DNA of 64,000 nt from Shewanella psychropiezotolerans (GCF_007197555.1 NZ_CP041614.1:2658001-2722000), one strand, 5' to 3'. Positions 28,819 to 39,355 are shown, numbered from the stretch's first letter. The notes: generated by a model not told the origin, from the letters alone. Made by a program: numbers and translations.

Positions 28819-29991
28819 ATGAAAAACTCAATTCAAATTATCATCAGTCTCGGCCTGACAATGGCCTTGCTAAGCAGTCAGCTCGTTCAGGCTCACGGTT
28901 TTATGGAAAATCCTAAGGCGCGTCAGCAGTTTTGTGTCGAAGCGGGGGGCTATTGGTGGCCCGAAGACGGCTCGGCCATCCCGAATCTGGCTTGCCGGGT
29001 GGCTTTTCTTGCCAAGGGCACTAAACCTTTCGTGCAAAATAACGAATTCTCGGTCAATGTTATCGATTACCACAATATCGAAGCGGTAAAACTGGCTATC
29101 CCGGATGGTCAGCTCTGCGCCGGTGGAGACATTGACAAGTCCGGCATGGATATCGCCTCACCATACTGGCAGCGTAGCCTGATCACCCCGGACAGCGAGG
29201 GTCATGTGACTGTGACTTTCGATGCTCATACTCCCCATAACCCCAGTTTCTGGGAGTTTTACCTGTCCGCCCCCAGTTTCGATGCTGACACGGAAACTCT
29301 GAGTTGGCAAAAACTCGCGCTTATTGCCGAGGTGAGCGATGTTGCTGTCACCAGTCTCGATGGCCGTAATGTGTATCAGATAAGGGTTCCTTTTCCTCGA
29401 GACCGCCTTGGTGCTGCGACCTTGTATACTCGATGGCAGCGTGAAGATGCCGCTGGTGAAGGTTTTTACAATTGCAGTGATATTACCATAGTAAATGAGA
29501 CTCAACCTTTGGAGTGGACCGAGTTAGACCAATATATCGTCAACGGTTTAACGGCTAATGAAGGTGATGAAGTCTGGTTCCGTCTGTTTAGCCCCCAGGG
29601 GGATGAGTTGGTGTTTGAGAAAATTACGGTAGAGCAGTCAAACCTGGCCACTGAGATATGGGCTAAACAGCTTTCACAGCAAGTGTCGGCTCAATATTTT
29701 TCAGTAATACAAGTGGGAGTTAAATCTAGTGGTGATGCAATTGTCTATTCAGAGGATCTGGCTCTTAATAAAGTGTGGGTTAACCAGTTAGGACTCACCT
29801 TCAGGCTGGATGTGAAAACGCCCACTGAGCCACCTAAAACATGCACTCAGTCTCCATGGGATGAGTCTGGTACCTATAACAGTGGCGATCTCGTGGTATA
29901 TGAGTCACTCAGCTATCAAGCCAAGTGGTGGACTCAGAATGAACTTCCATCCGCGTCGGGCGTGTGGCAGTTATTGGGAGCGTGTCAATGA
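28819..29991 (+). CDS. Lytic polysaccharide monooxygenase, AA10, with CBM5/12
   Basis: Copper enzyme that oxidatively cleaves crystalline chitin. Signal peptide residues 1-25 ending LVQA, so the mature protein begins with His26 (HGFMENPKARQQFC), which is required for the copper histidine brace; the second His is expected in the DAHTPHNPSFWEFY region. CVEAGGYWWPEDG and FYNCSDITIVN are typical of the GbpA-like subgroup. A middle region of unknown fold follows, and the C-terminus (about 340-390) is a CBM5/12 module with SYQAKWWTQNELPSASGVW. 390 aa. It is on the same strand as the chitinase, 270 bp downstream, possibly in the same transcript or co-regulated. Confidence 0.92.
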   Translation: MKNSIQIIISLGLTMALLSSQLVQAHGFMENPKARQQFCVEAGGYWWPEDGSAIPNLACRVAFLAKGTKPFVQNNEFSVNVIDYHNIEAVKLAIPDGQLCAGGDIDKSGMDIASPYWQRSLITPDSEGHVTVTFDAHTPHNPSFWEFYLSAPSFDADTETLSWQKLALIAEVSDVAVTSLDGRNVYQIRVPFPRDRLGAATLYTRWQREDAAGEGFYNCSDITIVNETQPLEWTELDQYIVNGLTANEGDEVWFRLFSPQGDELVFEKITVEQSNLATEIWAKQLSQQVSAQYFSVIQVGVKSSGDAIVYSEDLALNKVWVNQLGLTFRLDVKTPTEPPKTCTQSPWDESGTYNSGDLVVYESLSYQAKWWTQNELPSASGVWQLLGACQ

Positions 29992-30011
29992 TCTTGATGG
30001 ATTTTTAGATC

Positions 30012-30049
30012 AAAAAAAGGCTTCTTAGCAATGCTGAGAAGCCTTTTTT
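30012..30049. terminator. Bidirectional terminator, LPMO and aroH
   Basis: AAAAAAGGCTTCT-loop-AGAAGCCTTTTTT (with TAGCA/TGCTG extending the stem) lies between the converging genes. Confidence 0.88.
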
Positions 30050-30062
30050 ACGGGATTAGCCT

Positions 30063-31127
30063 TTACGAGCTAAGTTTATTTATTCTGTCTCTCGACGCTT
30101 TAGCGAGAGAGCGAAGCAGTTTCTCTGAGTCTTCCCAATGCAAACAGGCATCTGTGATGCTCTTACCATAGACCAGCTCCTCACCAGGGATCACCTTCTG
30201 GTTACCCTCTTCGATGAAGCTTTCGGCCATGATACCTGCGATAGCCGTCGAGCCTTCATTCATCTGTTTGATGATGCTGTCGGCGACGATGAGTTGCTGG
30301 GCATGTTTCTTCTGGCTGTTGCCGTGGCTGAAGTCGACAACCATACGATGGGAAACACCTAAGCTTTTCAGTTGCTCTGCAGCGGCATTAACGTCTTCGG
30401 CGTGATAGTTAGGTTGCTTACCACCCCGTAGAATGATGTGGCCAAATGGGTTACCACTGGTGCGATAAACCGCCATGGCGCCATCTTTATCCGGAGAATA
30501 GAAGATGTGCGGCTCTTTCGCAGCGCGCACGGCATCGATGGCAATATTGATGTTGCCGTCGGTGCCATTTTTAAAACCAACCGGGCAAGATAGGGCCGAT
30601 GCCATCTCACGGTGAATTTGACTCTCTGTGGTGCGCGCGCCGACAGCGCCCCAGGTAATGAGGTCGGCGATATACTGACCGTTCACCATATCGAGGAATT
30701 CGGTTGCGATAGGCAACTTGAGTTCGGTAATTTTTTGCAATAATTCACGGGCGAGACGAAGTCCCTTGTTGGCGTTGAAACTGCCGTCGAGATCGGGATC
30801 TGAGATGAGTCCTTTCCAGCCGACTGTGGTTCTGGGCTTCTCGAAGTAGACGCGCATCAGGATACACAGATCGTCTTTCAGCTCCATATGCAGTTTTGCC
30901 AAGCGCTCCGCATATTCTACGGCCGCCTTGGTGTCATGAATTGAGCAGGGACCTATAATAACCAGCAGTCTTGGGTCTTCACCGGTTAAGATAGCTTCGA
31001 CTTCGCGTCTCTGTTGAACCAGGTAGTCGGCAGCCTCTTGGGTGAGGGGATATTCAGAAGCTAATTTAGCCGGAGAAATTGCCTTACATAATAAAGTGGT
31101 GCGTAGTTCGTCTGTTTTAATGGTCAT
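30063..31127 (-). CDS. aroH: DAHP synthase, AroH-like (class I)
   Basis: Condenses PEP and erythrose 4-phosphate in the first step of the shikimate pathway. The 354-aa sequence shows LLVIIGPCSIHD, MRVYFEKPRTTVGWKGLISDP, ATEFLDMVNGQYIADLITWGAVGARTTESQ and VGFKNGTDGN. Compared with the E. coli isoforms, the start (TDELRT), GEDPRLLVIIGPCSIHD and the AIAGIMAESF segment are nearer AroH (tryptophan-sensitive) than AroF or AroG; feedback specificity itself is not proven. A TATAAT -10 box lies on the minus strand at 31179-31174. Neighbours ppsR and ppsA supply and control PEP, as around aroH in E. coli. Confidence 0.93.
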   Translation of the reverse strand: MTIKTDELRTTLLCKAISPAKLASEYPLTQEAADYLVQQRREVEAILTGEDPRLLVIIGPCSIHDTKAAVEYAERLAKLHMELKDDLCILMRVYFEKPRTTVGWKGLISDPDLDGSFNANKGLRLARELLQKITELKLPIATEFLDMVNGQYIADLITWGAVGARTTESQIHREMASALSCPVGFKNGTDGNINIAIDAVRAAKEPHIFYSPDKDGAMAVYRTSGNPFGHIILRGGKQPNYHAEDVNAAAEQLKSLGVSHRMVVDFSHGNSQKKHAQQLIVADSIIKQMNEGSTAIAGIMAESFIEEGNQKVIPGEELVYGKSITDACLHWEDSEKLLRSLAKASRDRINKLSS

Positions 31128-31292
31128 TCATTGTACCGAGCGTTCGTAAGGGCATTTAGCCTGATTGCTTCGGATTATAACGAATAGTTTAAAGATGCAC
31201 AGCGCCTTAATCACGAAAAGTGAGGTTAATTTCGGCTCTCTGTGCATATAAGTTGCCAAATAAGTGAATATTTAAGCAGTTTCAGCCCTACA

Positions 31293-32105
31293 TCAGAACA
31301 TATGACGTTTCAGTCCGGTGACATCGAGGATCTTAGTGGCTATCTCTTCGACCGAATGATTGGTGGTGTCGACGTAGGGGATACGCTCGCGTTTGTACAT
31401 CATCTCTACCTCTTTAACTTCGATACGACATTGACGCAATGAGGAGTAACGGCTGTTCTCCATGCGGCTCTGGCGTATCTCATGGAGGCGTACCGGATCT
31501 ATGGTTAGACCGAATAGTTTTTTCTTATTTCGTTTGAGCTCAGGGGGAAGTTTGAGGTTATCCATGTCATCTTCGACAAAAGGATAGTTGGCGGCTTTAA
31601 TACCGAACTGCAGCGAAAGGTAGAGGCTGCTTGGGGTCTTACCACAACGAGACACACCTAATAGAACTAGATCGGCACTATCTATGTTCTTTAATGTCTG
31701 ACCGTCATCATTATCCATGGTGTAATTGATGGCTTCTATTCTGGCCTCATAGCCTTCATTATCCTTGCCGTGAGTTCGATGAACCACGGGAGAGGCTTTC
31801 ATTCCCAATTGTTTCTCCAATGGGGCCACAAAAGTGTTCAAAAAGTCATAATCTATGCCTTCACTGCTGAAGATGATGTCTCGAATCTCAGGTTTGACGA
31901 TAGAATGGAAGACTAAGGGACGTTCACCTGTTGTAATAAAACAATCATCTATTTGGGCTTTAATTGCTTGAGCTTTAGCTTCTGTTTCGACGAATGGAAT
32001 TGTAAGTGCATCAAATTCAACGGGAAACTGTGAGAGGACTGCATGGCCAAACACCTCTGCTGTGATGGCGGTACCGTCTGAAATATAGAAAACTTTACGT
32101 AACAT
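31293..32105 (-). CDS. ppsR: PEP synthetase regulatory protein (kinase/pyrophosphorylase)
   Basis: Bifunctional enzyme that inactivates PpsA by ADP-dependent phosphorylation of a Thr and reactivates it by Pi-dependent removal. Starting at ATG 32105 (GAGG 5 nt upstream) the protein has 270 aa, starting [27 protein letters not shown]. The P-loop is [14 protein letters not shown], followed by the DUF299-typical [11 protein letters not shown] and [15 protein letters not shown]. An earlier in-frame start at 32258 would overlap ppsA and has no family similarity. Divergent from its target ppsA. Confidence 0.94.
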   Translation of the reverse strand: MLRKVFYISDGTAITAEVFGHAVLSQFPVEFDALTIPFVETEAKAQAIKAQIDDCFITTGERPLVFHSIVKPEIRDIIFSSEGIDYDFLNTFVAPLEKQLGMKASPVVHRTHGKDNEGYEARIEAINYTMDNDDGQTLKNIDSADLVLLGVSRCGKTPSSLYLSLQFGIKAANYPFVEDDMDNLKLPPELKRNKKKLFGLTIDPVRLHEIRQSRMENSRYSSLRQCRIEVKEVEMMYKRERIPYVDTTNHSVEEIATKILDVTGLKRHMF

Positions 32106-32231
32106 TTTGACCTCTTGTAGTAATAAAATTACAAATAAAATTATAGATTTACGCTTGTTGCGATGGAGTGTAAAATGCCGCTGCCCTCCTGTGAAGGGGC
32201 CACACTGAAATAAACTTGCGGAGATAGAACT

Positions 32232-34601
32232 GTGCAGCAATATGTACTCTGGTATCAAGAATTAGGCATGGGTGACGTCAACAAGGTCGGCGGTAAGAAC
32301 GCTTCTCTTGGAGAGATGATTAGCAACTTAGCTAATGCAGGCGTTCAAGTGCCTGGCGGTTTTGCCACCACCTCTTACGCGTTCAACGAATTCCTTGAAC
32401 AAAGCGGACTGAACCAGAAGATATACGACATTCTAGATATTCTAGATGTAGATGACGTGAACGCACTCGCTACAGCCGGTGCACAGATCAGACAATGGGT
32501 GATAGATACCCCATTCCACCCCGAATTTGAGCAGGCCGTAAGAGATTCTTACGACAAGCTTTCCTCTGAAACTAAGGATGCATCTTTTGCGGTTCGCTCA
32601 TCGGCGACAGCAGAAGATATGCCCGATGCTTCATTTGCCGGTCAGCAAGAAACCTTCCTTAACGTTAAAGGCTATGACGCGGTTCTGGTAGCGATGAAGC
32701 ATGTATTTGCCTCCTTGTTCAACGATCGCGCTATCTCTTATCGTGTTCACCAAGGTTACGACCATAAAGGTGTCGCCCTGTCAGCCGGTGTGCAGCGCAT
32801 GGTTCGCTCTGACACCGCCGCTTCTGGTGTTATGTTCACCATGGACACCGAGTCAGGCAATAATGATGTGGTATTTATTACCTCTTCATTCGGCCTGGGT
32901 GAAATGGTTGTTCAAGGTGCGGTTAACCCGGATGAGTTTTATGTCCATAAGCCCATTTTAACGGCCGGTCATCAAGCCGTTGTTCGCCGCAATATCGGTA
33001 GCAAGCTCATTCAGATGGTGTATTCCGATGATGAGGCCCATGGCAAGCAAGTCAAGATTGAAGACGTTGCCGCCGATAAGCGTCGTCAGTTCTCTATCAA
33101 TGACGATGAAGTCATGGAACTGGCTAAACAGGCCATGGTCATCGAAAAGCACTACGGACGTCCAATGGACATCGAGTGGGCTAAAGATGGCAATGATGGC
33201 AAGCTTTACATCGTTCAGGCTCGCCCTGAGACTGTGCGTTCTCGTGAAGATGTGCAGTTGATTGAGCGCTATCATCTTAAGACTAAGGGTGAGGTACTCT
33301 GTGAAGGCCGCGCCATCGGTCATAAGATAGGCAGTGGTGTGGCTAAGGTTCTGTCTTCAATCGCAGACATGGATCAGATTAAAGAAGGTGATGTACTGGT
33401 TACTGATATGACGGATCCCGATTGGGAACCTATCATGAAGCGCGCCAGTGCCATTATCACTAACCGTGGTGGTCGTACGTGCCACGCGGCGATCATAGCC
33501 CGTGAATTAGGCGTGCCTGCTGTCGTAGGTTGTGGTGACGTGACTGAGCGTATTAAGACCGGTCAAAAAATCACAGTTTCTTGTTCTGAAGGAGATACTG
33601 GCTTTATCTATGAAGGTATCCAGGACTTCGAAGTCACTTCATCTCGTGTAGATTCTATGCCTGATCTTCCAATGAAGATCATGATGAACGTGGGTAACCC
33701 GGACAGAGCGTTCGACTTTGCCCGTCTTCCTAATGCCGGCGTTGGTCTTGCACGTCTTGAGTTCATCATCAACCGCATGATAGGTATTCATCCTAAGGCG
33801 CTACTCGAGTTTAACCAGCAAGATGCTGCGCTTCAGGAAGAGATCAACGAGATGATAGCGGGTTATTCATCGCCGGTTGAGTTCTATATTGCGCGTCTGG
33901 TTGAAGGCATGGCGACTATCGCATCGGCTTTCTATCCGAAGAAAGTGATTATTCGTATGTCTGACTTTAAGTCGAACGAGTACGCTAACTTGGTCGGTGG
34001 TGATAGATACGAGCCTGAAGAAGAGAACCCTATGTTAGGTTTCCGTGGCGCTAGTCGCTACATCTCTGATTCTTTCCGTGACTGTTTCGCACTCGAGTGT
34101 GAGGCTATCAAGCGTGTGCGTAATGAAATGGGTCTGACTAACGTCGAGATCATGATCCCATTCGTTCGTACTTTAGGTGAAGCGGCTCAGGTGATTGAAC
34201 TGCTTAAAGAGGAAGGTCTGGAGCGCGGTAAAGATGGTCTTCGCGTCATCATGATGTGTGAACTGCCTTCTAATGCACTGCTTGCCGAGCAGTTCCTCGA
34301 GTACTTCGACGGTTTCTCTATCGGTTCTAACGATTTGACTCAGTTGACGCTAGGTCTGGATCGCGACTCAGGTATCATCAGTCATCTGTTTGATGAGCGT
34401 GACGAAGCTGTTAAAATCCTGCTGGCTATGGCCATTAAAGCCGCTAAGGCTAAGGGTGCTTATGTCGGGATTTGTGGTCAAGGACCTTCAGATCATGCCG
34501 ATTTTGCTGCCTGGTTAGTCGAGCAAGGCATCGATACTGTTTCACTGAACCCCGACACTGTGATCGATACCTGGCTGTATTTGGGTAAAGCACAGAGTTA
34601 A
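32232..34601 (+). CDS. ppsA: Phosphoenolpyruvate synthase
   Basis: Makes PEP from pyruvate and ATP for gluconeogenesis. The 789-aa protein has the ATP-grasp-type N-terminal domain ([43 protein letters not shown]). The phosphohistidine domain contains [21 protein letters not shown]; its His carries the phosphate and the Thr just before it is the PpsR target. The C-terminal PEP-binding barrel ends [30 protein letters not shown] with the catalytic Cys. Start is GTG at 32232 with GGAG upstream. Divergent from ppsR with a 126-bp shared control region. Confidence 0.96.
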   Translation: MQQYVLWYQELGMGDVNKVGGKNASLGEMISNLANAGVQVPGGFATTSYAFNEFLEQSGLNQKIYDILDILDVDDVNALATAGAQIRQWVIDTPFHPEFEQAVRDSYDKLSSETKDASFAVRSSATAEDMPDASFAGQQETFLNVKGYDAVLVAMKHVFASLFNDRAISYRVHQGYDHKGVALSAGVQRMVRSDTAASGVMFTMDTESGNNDVVFITSSFGLGEMVVQGAVNPDEFYVHKPILTAGHQAVVRRNIGSKLIQMVYSDDEAHGKQVKIEDVAADKRRQFSINDDEVMELAKQAMVIEKHYGRPMDIEWAKDGNDGKLYIVQARPETVRSREDVQLIERYHLKTKGEVLCEGRAIGHKIGSGVAKVLSSIADMDQIKEGDVLVTDMTDPDWEPIMKRASAIITNRGGRTCHAAIIARELGVPAVVGCGDVTERIKTGQKITVSCSEGDTGFIYEGIQDFEVTSSRVDSMPDLPMKIMMNVGNPDRAFDFARLPNAGVGLARLEFIINRMIGIHPKALLEFNQQDAALQEEINEMIAGYSSPVEFYIARLVEGMATIASAFYPKKVIIRMSDFKSNEYANLVGGDRYEPEEENPMLGFRGASRYISDSFRDCFALECEAIKRVRNEMGLTNVEIMIPFVRTLGEAAQVIELLKEEGLERGKDGLRVIMMCELPSNALLAEQFLEYFDGFSIGSNDLTQLTLGLDRDSGIISHLFDERDEAVKILLAMAIKAAKAKGAYVGICGQGPSDHADFAAWLVEQGIDTVSLNPDTVIDTWLYLGKAQS

Positions 34602-34630
34602 TTATTCTTTACATAGAATAAGCTAATCTT

Positions 34631-34658
34631 AAAAGCCGCTATATAGCGGCTTTTTTTT
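34631..34658 (+). terminator. Terminator of ppsA
   Basis: AAAAGCCGCTATATAGCGGC followed by eight T; strong intrinsic terminator 30 nt after the stop. Confidence 0.92.
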
Positions 34659-34717
34659 GTGTCAGATTTTTATATAATAGCGGTATAATTACATAAATAT
34701 AATAGACAGAAACATAT

Positions 34718-37700
34718 ATGTTACCTAACGCTAAGTTGCCCAAGTTATCACATGAAAACACCCTCGAGCCTGAATACCTTGCCTTCTTAATCGCACTCGA
34801 ACGCAGTGAGTTCAGCGGTGACATAGACAAGCGTTACAGTGCACGCTTAGCTCAGGCAACCGATAACTCTGTCTATCAATTTCTACCCCAGGCTGTTCTT
34901 TACCCCAGAAATCAACAAGATGTTGCCCTTGCCCTTTCGCTTGCTTCACGAAAAGAGTTTGATAGCGTGGTATTCAGTGCTCGTGGTGGCGGCACCGGCA
35001 CCAATGGTCAGTCACTGACCCATGGTTTGATTTTAGATCTGTCCCGCTACCTCAATAGCGTGCTGGAGATCAATGCCGAGGAGGGCTGGGTGAGGGTAGA
35101 GGCCGGTGTGGTCAAGGATGCCCTCAACGATGCGCTCAAGGATCATGGCTTCTTTTTTAGTCCAGATCTTTCCACCTCCAACCGTGCCACCATGGGGGGC
35201 ATGATAAATACCGATGCTTCCGGGGCTGGCTCGCTGGTCTATGGCAAGACTTCCGATCATGTACTCGAGCTATCCAGCGTGTTATATGATGGCAGCGTAT
35301 TGAATACTTATGCAATTAAGCGTGAAAAACTGAAAAATGTCGAAGCGCTCACTAATAACCCACTAGGTCAGCAATTAATCGCTAAGATTGCCGATATGTG
35401 CAGTGTCAATCGTGGTGAGATAGAAACGCGTTTTCCTAAGCTCAATCGATTTCTCACCGGCTATGATCTAAAAAATGTCTGGAATGATGAACTCACCGAA
35501 TTTAACCTGTCGCGTATTTTAACTGGCTCCGAAGGGACCTTGGCGGTGATCACCGAGGCTAAATTGGATATTACGCCTCTGCCTGATGTCCGCATGATGG
35601 TCAACATCAAGTATGACTCATTCGAATCTGCGCTGCGTCATGCTTCCGAGCTGGTTAAAGCCAACGCGACAGTGGTAGAAACTGTCGATTCTAAGGTCCT
35701 CAATTTAGCGCAGCAGGATATTATCTGGCATTCTGTCTCAGACTTGATTAAAGATGTTCCCGGTAGTCGTATCGATGGCCTGAACATGGTGGAGTTTGCC
35801 GGTGAAAGAGAAGAGGTTGAAGCGAGAGTATCAAAACTTATCTCCAGCCTAGACGCCCAGCTAGCGGCAGGTTCTTGTGGCTTACTTGGTTATCAGCAGA
35901 CCAGTGATAAAACCAGTATCAATATGATCTACGCCATGCGTAAGAAGGCGGTTGGCTTGCTAGGGGCGATGAAGGGGCGACGTAAGCCCATAGCCTTTGC
36001 CGAAGATACCGCCGTACCGCCGGAGAAGTTAGCCGACTTTATCATGGAATTTAGAGCCCTGCTCGACAGCCATCAGCTTCAATATGGCATGTTCGGTCAT
36101 GTAGATGCCGGGGTATTGCATGTGAGGCCGGCGCTGGACATGTGTGATATCAATGACGAGAGGTTATTGAAGCGAGTTTCCGATCAAGTCGCTGAGCTAA
36201 CCCTTAAATATGGCGGCCTTATGTGGGGCGAGCACGGTAAAGGAGTGCGCGGTGAGTATGGCCCGGCGGTATTTGGTCAGCATCTGTATGGCCTGCTCGA
36301 AGAGGTGAAGGGATTGTTCGATCCCCATAATAAACTCAATCCCGGCAAGCTGGTGGCGCCTAAAGGCACTGGTGCCTTGATCTACAATGTCGACAGTGCC
36401 AAACGTGGCAGCCTAGATCGACAGATCCCGATACAGACTCGAAATGCATTTCCCGATGTGATGAACTGTAATGGCAATGGCCTGTGTTTCAACTACAGCA
36501 GCTATTCACCCATGTGCCCTTCATTTAAGGCCACAGGTGACAGAGTCCAGTCGCCGAAAGGTCGTGCGGGTCTGATGCGAGAGTGGCTTCGCCTGCTTGA
36601 GAAAGAGGGGGTGGATGTCGTAGAGCTTGCGAAGCAAAAACCTCAGGGCTTGCTACAGAGGGCACAAAATAGCTTAAAAGCTAAGAGTGAATACGATTAT
36701 TCACACGAAGTCATGGAGTCGTTGAAGGGCTGTTTAGCCTGTAAGGCCTGTGCATCTCAGTGTCCGGTTAAGGTCGATGTGCCTAAGTTCAGGGCACAAT
36801 TCTTCAATATCTACTATCAAAGGTATCTGCGTCCGGCAAAAGATTATCTGGTGGCCGGCATCGAGGACTCTTTACCCTTGATGGCCATCGCGCCCAGACT
36901 CACCAATGCACTGGCGCAAAACAGCATCAGTCAATGGGTGATCAAGAAATCCTTGGGTTATGTGGATGCGCCGGCTTTATCTGTGCCTACTCTGAAGCAG
37001 CAATTAGATGGTCATGCTTGCAGAGGTTATGATCTTGAGGCGCTGGAGGCGATAGACGATGATGAACGTCATCAATATGTCTTGGTGGTTCAAGACCCAT
37101 TTAATAGTTTCTATGAGGCCGACACGGTTTACCATTTCATCAAGCTCATTGAAAAAATGGGGCTTAAGCCTGTGTTGCTGCCTTATAAACCTAACGGTAA
37201 GCCCATTCATATCAAGGGGTTCTTGGATAAGTTTGCCAAGACTGCTCAATCATCGGCAGATTTTCTGACCAAGTTGCACGCATTGAACATGCCCATGGTA
37301 GGCGTAGATCCGGCCATGGTATTGTGTTATCGCGATGAGTATCGGGAAGTTTTAGGTGATACCAGAGGTAATTTCGAGGTTAAACTGTCCAGCGAGTGGC
37401 TGCTTGAGGCGATAAAAACCATGCCCGAGGTAGGGGAGGCGCTCAAGAACACCAGTTTTACTTGGTTTAGTCATTGTACTGAATCGACTGCTAAGCCAAG
37501 TACTGGCGCCGAATGGAAGACGATTTTCTCTCACTTTGGTGCCAAACTTGACACTGTGAGTCTAGGTTGTTGTGGCATGGCTGGCACTTATGGCCATGAA
37601 CTCGAGAACAAGGAGCGTTCTAAGTCCCTGTATGATATGTCATGGGAGCAGGCCATGAAGGCCGTGCCTCAGGAGCAAATATTGGTTTCGGGTTACTCTT

Positions 37701-37774
37701 GTCGAAGCCAGGTGAAGCGTTTTGGCGGTTTCAAGCCGAGGCATCCCGTGCAGGCGTTATTGAGCTTAATTTAA
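34718..37774 (+). CDS. ydiJ: YdiJ-like FAD and Fe-S oxidoreductase (D-2-hydroxyacid dehydrogenase)
   Basis: Large flavin/iron-sulfur dehydrogenase; E. coli YdiJ, of the same length (1018 aa), has been described as a D-2-hydroxyglutarate dehydrogenase. Domains in order: FAD-binding PCMH domain (FSARGGGTGTNGQSLTHG at about residues 87-104, DASGAGSLVYGKTSDHV), FAD-linked oxidase C-terminal domain (MFGHVDAGVLHVRP, HGKGVRGEYGP), Fe-S domain with CNGNGLCFNYSSYSPMCPSF and CLACKACASQCPVKVD, and the cysteine-rich CCG-type part (SHCTESTAKP, LGCCGMAGTYGHE). Its location after ppsA matches the enteric ydiJ neighbourhood. The exact substrate here is inferred. Confidence 0.9.
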   Translation: MLPNAKLPKLSHENTLEPEYLAFLIALERSEFSGDIDKRYSARLAQATDNSVYQFLPQAVLYPRNQQDVALALSLASRKEFDSVVFSARGGGTGTNGQSLTHGLILDLSRYLNSVLEINAEEGWVRVEAGVVKDALNDALKDHGFFFSPDLSTSNRATMGGMINTDASGAGSLVYGKTSDHVLELSSVLYDGSVLNTYAIKREKLKNVEALTNNPLGQQLIAKIADMCSVNRGEIETRFPKLNRFLTGYDLKNVWNDELTEFNLSRILTGSEGTLAVITEAKLDITPLPDVRMMVNIKYDSFESALRHASELVKANATVVETVDSKVLNLAQQDIIWHSVSDLIKDVPGSRIDGLNMVEFAGEREEVEARVSKLISSLDAQLAAGSCGLLGYQQTSDKTSINMIYAMRKKAVGLLGAMKGRRKPIAFAEDTAVPPEKLADFIMEFRALLDSHQLQYGMFGHVDAGVLHVRPALDMCDINDERLLKRVSDQVAELTLKYGGLMWGEHGKGVRGEYGPAVFGQHLYGLLEEVKGLFDPHNKLNPGKLVAPKGTGALIYNVDSAKRGSLDRQIPIQTRNAFPDVMNCNGNGLCFNYSSYSPMCPSFKATGDRVQSPKGRAGLMREWLRLLEKEGVDVVELAKQKPQGLLQRAQNSLKAKSEYDYSHEVMESLKGCLACKACASQCPVKVDVPKFRAQFFNIYYQRYLRPAKDYLVAGIEDSLPLMAIAPRLTNALAQNSISQWVIKKSLGYVDAPALSVPTLKQQLDGHACRGYDLEALEAIDDDERHQYVLVVQDPFNSFYEADTVYHFIKLIEKMGLKPVLLPYKPNGKPIHIKGFLDKFAKTAQSSADFLTKLHALNMPMVGVDPAMVLCYRDEYREVLGDTRGNFEVKLSSEWLLEAIKTMPEVGEALKNTSFTWFSHCTESTAKPSTGAEWKTIFSHFGAKLDTVSLGCCGMAGTYGHELENKERSKSLYDMSWEQAMKAVPQEQILVSGYSCRSQVKRFGGFKPRHPVQALLSLI

Positions 37775-37825
37775 TCATTGTTGAGTATGAGATAAAAAGG
37801 CTAGGTTACCCTGGTCTTTTTATTA

Positions 37826-37861
37826 GCCTTTCCACTGCCCTTTCTATTGGCCTTTCTACTG
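37826..37861 (+). repeat. Three tandem 12-bp repeats
   Basis: GCCTTTCCACTG, CCCTTTCTATTG and GCCTTTCTACTG follow each other exactly, in the gap between ydiJ and the DUF1285 gene. Confidence 0.6.
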
Positions 37862-37893
37862 GTAATAAGGGGAGGGCGGCATAAGGAGATGAG

Positions 37894-38346
37894 ATGAGTA
37901 AAACATCGGAAAATAGCAAGGCAGATAAAGTCGGTAGTGCATTGAAGCAGTTGAGGCAAGATAATGCCCTATGCACTGAAACTGTGTTATTTCATATCGA
38001 CAATCAGGGGCAATGGTTTTACCAAAATGAACCCCTACCGACAAAATTTGCTCGTCTGTTCAGTAGTATTCTTCAGCGTATCGATGCAGAACATTTTTTG
38101 ATCACGCCGGTTGAAAAGCTTAAGGTGTCGGTGGAATCTGTTCCTCTCATTATTGTTGATTATCAAGCGCTAGAAAGTGGCAGTTTTAAGCTGGTGACAG
38201 GCTTGGATACTTACTTTAATATTGAGGGCGTAAGCGCCTTTACCATTGAAGAGGATGGCGTCTTCGTTGAGCTATCTAATGGGCTGGCGGCCAAGCTCGG
38301 CAGGGCTTGTTATTACCGATTCGTAGAAGAGTATGTTCTTGAGTGA
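37894..38346 (+). CDS. DUF1285 family protein
   Basis: Conserved proteobacterial protein of unknown function, 150 aa. The recognisable DUF1285 core is HIDNQGQWFYQNEPLPTKFARLFSSIL (about 33-59), followed by LITPVEKLKVSVESVPLIIVD. No signal peptide or membrane helix, so cytoplasmic. AGGAG precedes the ATG. It follows ydiJ after 119 bp and may be co-transcribed with it, since no clear terminator separates them. Confidence 0.8.
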   Translation: MSKTSENSKADKVGSALKQLRQDNALCTETVLFHIDNQGQWFYQNEPLPTKFARLFSSILQRIDAEHFLITPVEKLKVSVESVPLIIVDYQALESGSFKLVTGLDTYFNIEGVSAFTIEEDGVFVELSNGLAAKLGRACYYRFVEEYVLE

Positions 38347-38477
38347 GCTGGTATAAAGAAAATCTAGGTTAACGCTTTGATGTTATATCGTTTTCATAAT
38401 TAGTTTTGAGTATTGCTAGTTTCTTGTGAGCTTAGTGGTAGTATTAAATTAGGTTCTTATTGAATTGGAGGTGCTAG

Positions 38478-38897
38478 TTGAAACATTATGAAAGTCTTGG
38501 CTACTTGGTATCTCACTTGAATATTGACCTGCAAAATGCACTGGATGAGAAACTCAAACGATACCAACTCGATATTAAGCTTTGGCCGGTTCTTTTTGCT
38601 CTTTGGCAAGAGGAGGGGATAACGCAAACTGAGTTATCTAAGCGTTGCGATGTTGCTAACTACACCATGACTCGGTTATTAGACCAACTTCAGACACAAG
38701 GTTTAATCCATCGCCACCAAGAGGCCGACAATCGTCGTGCTTTTCAGATCTTTTTAACCGACATTGGCAAAGCCCTAGAACAAGATTTAATCCGTGAAGC
38801 CGAAAGGGTCAATGATAATTTTCTGGTCAATTTGTCTGAAGATGAGCAAGCGTCTTTTATCCTTATGCTCAATAAGATCAATCGCTTCCCCACCTGA
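38478..38897 (+). CDS. MarR-family transcriptional regulator
   Basis: Winged-helix DNA-binding regulator, usually a dimer that responds to small phenolic or oxidant ligands. The 139-aa protein has the MarR core: ALWQEEGITQTELSKRCDVANYTMTRLLDQLQTQGLIHRHQEADNRR-type helix-turn-helix and wing at about residues 40-86, where DNRRAFQIFLT is the diagnostic wing. The start is an unusual TTG at 38478, chosen because a strong GGAGG lies 7 nt upstream (38467-38471). Its target is unknown; the lipoprotein gene 44 nt downstream is a candidate. Confidence 0.85.
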   Translation: MKHYESLGYLVSHLNIDLQNALDEKLKRYQLDIKLWPVLFALWQEEGITQTELSKRCDVANYTMTRLLDQLQTQGLIHRHQEADNRRAFQIFLTDIGKALEQDLIREAERVNDNFLVNLSEDEQASFILMLNKINRFPT

Positions 38898-38941
38898 TCG
38901 GTTAAGATACCTGCCATTGGTCACAATAGGCACAGCTTCAA

Positions 38942-39355
38942 ATGTCAAAATCCACTGCAATACTCGTCTTTTCTCTTATGCTGAGCGCATGCTCTGTTAA
39001 TATTCAGAAAACTGCCGAACCGTCATCCATAAAGCGGGTGAGCGAGAACAATACTGCCCAAATTTATGTCACTAAGGTCGAGCTTGCAAGGGGTTACACT
39101 CTGGTGGTGTCTGAAGGCCCGTTGGAACCGAGATCTATCGGAAGTGTTACCGTAAAACTGTATCGGGATTTAAGCGTAGGAGACTTCGTCTCTGCAGTGT
39201 CATATCCCAGAGATGGGACGATATTAACGTCGTTATTGATTGAACATGGCACTCATAAACAAAAGCTGTCAATTACCACCATCACGGCAGGCAGTGGCAA
39301 TTACCAAACTAGCCAGCTTATCTGCATCCAAGGTGAAAGGCTCAGCCTTTGCTAG
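38942..39355 (+). CDS. Small predicted lipoprotein, unknown function
   Basis: 137 aa with a short signal peptide and lipobox LMLSAC (Cys at about residue 17), so it is predicted to be membrane-anchored on the periplasmic side. The rest is rich in beta-strand-like segments (AQIYVTKVELARGYTLVVSEG, IGSVTVKLYRDLS). A Cys pair near the C-terminus (LICIQGERLSLC) could form a disulfide. I recognise no family. Same strand as the MarR gene, 44 nt downstream. Confidence 0.65.
   Translation: MSKSTAILVFSLMLSACSVNIQKTAEPSSIKRVSENNTAQIYVTKVELARGYTLVVSEGPLEPRSIGSVTVKLYRDLSVGDFVSAVSYPRDGTILTSLLIEHGTHKQKLSITTITAGSGNYQTSQLICIQGERLSLC

Noticed and set aside
37642..37884. 80-aa open frame overlapping the end of ydiJ
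   Set aside because: Most of it lies within the ydiJ coding end in another frame, and the rest is the 12-bp repeat.
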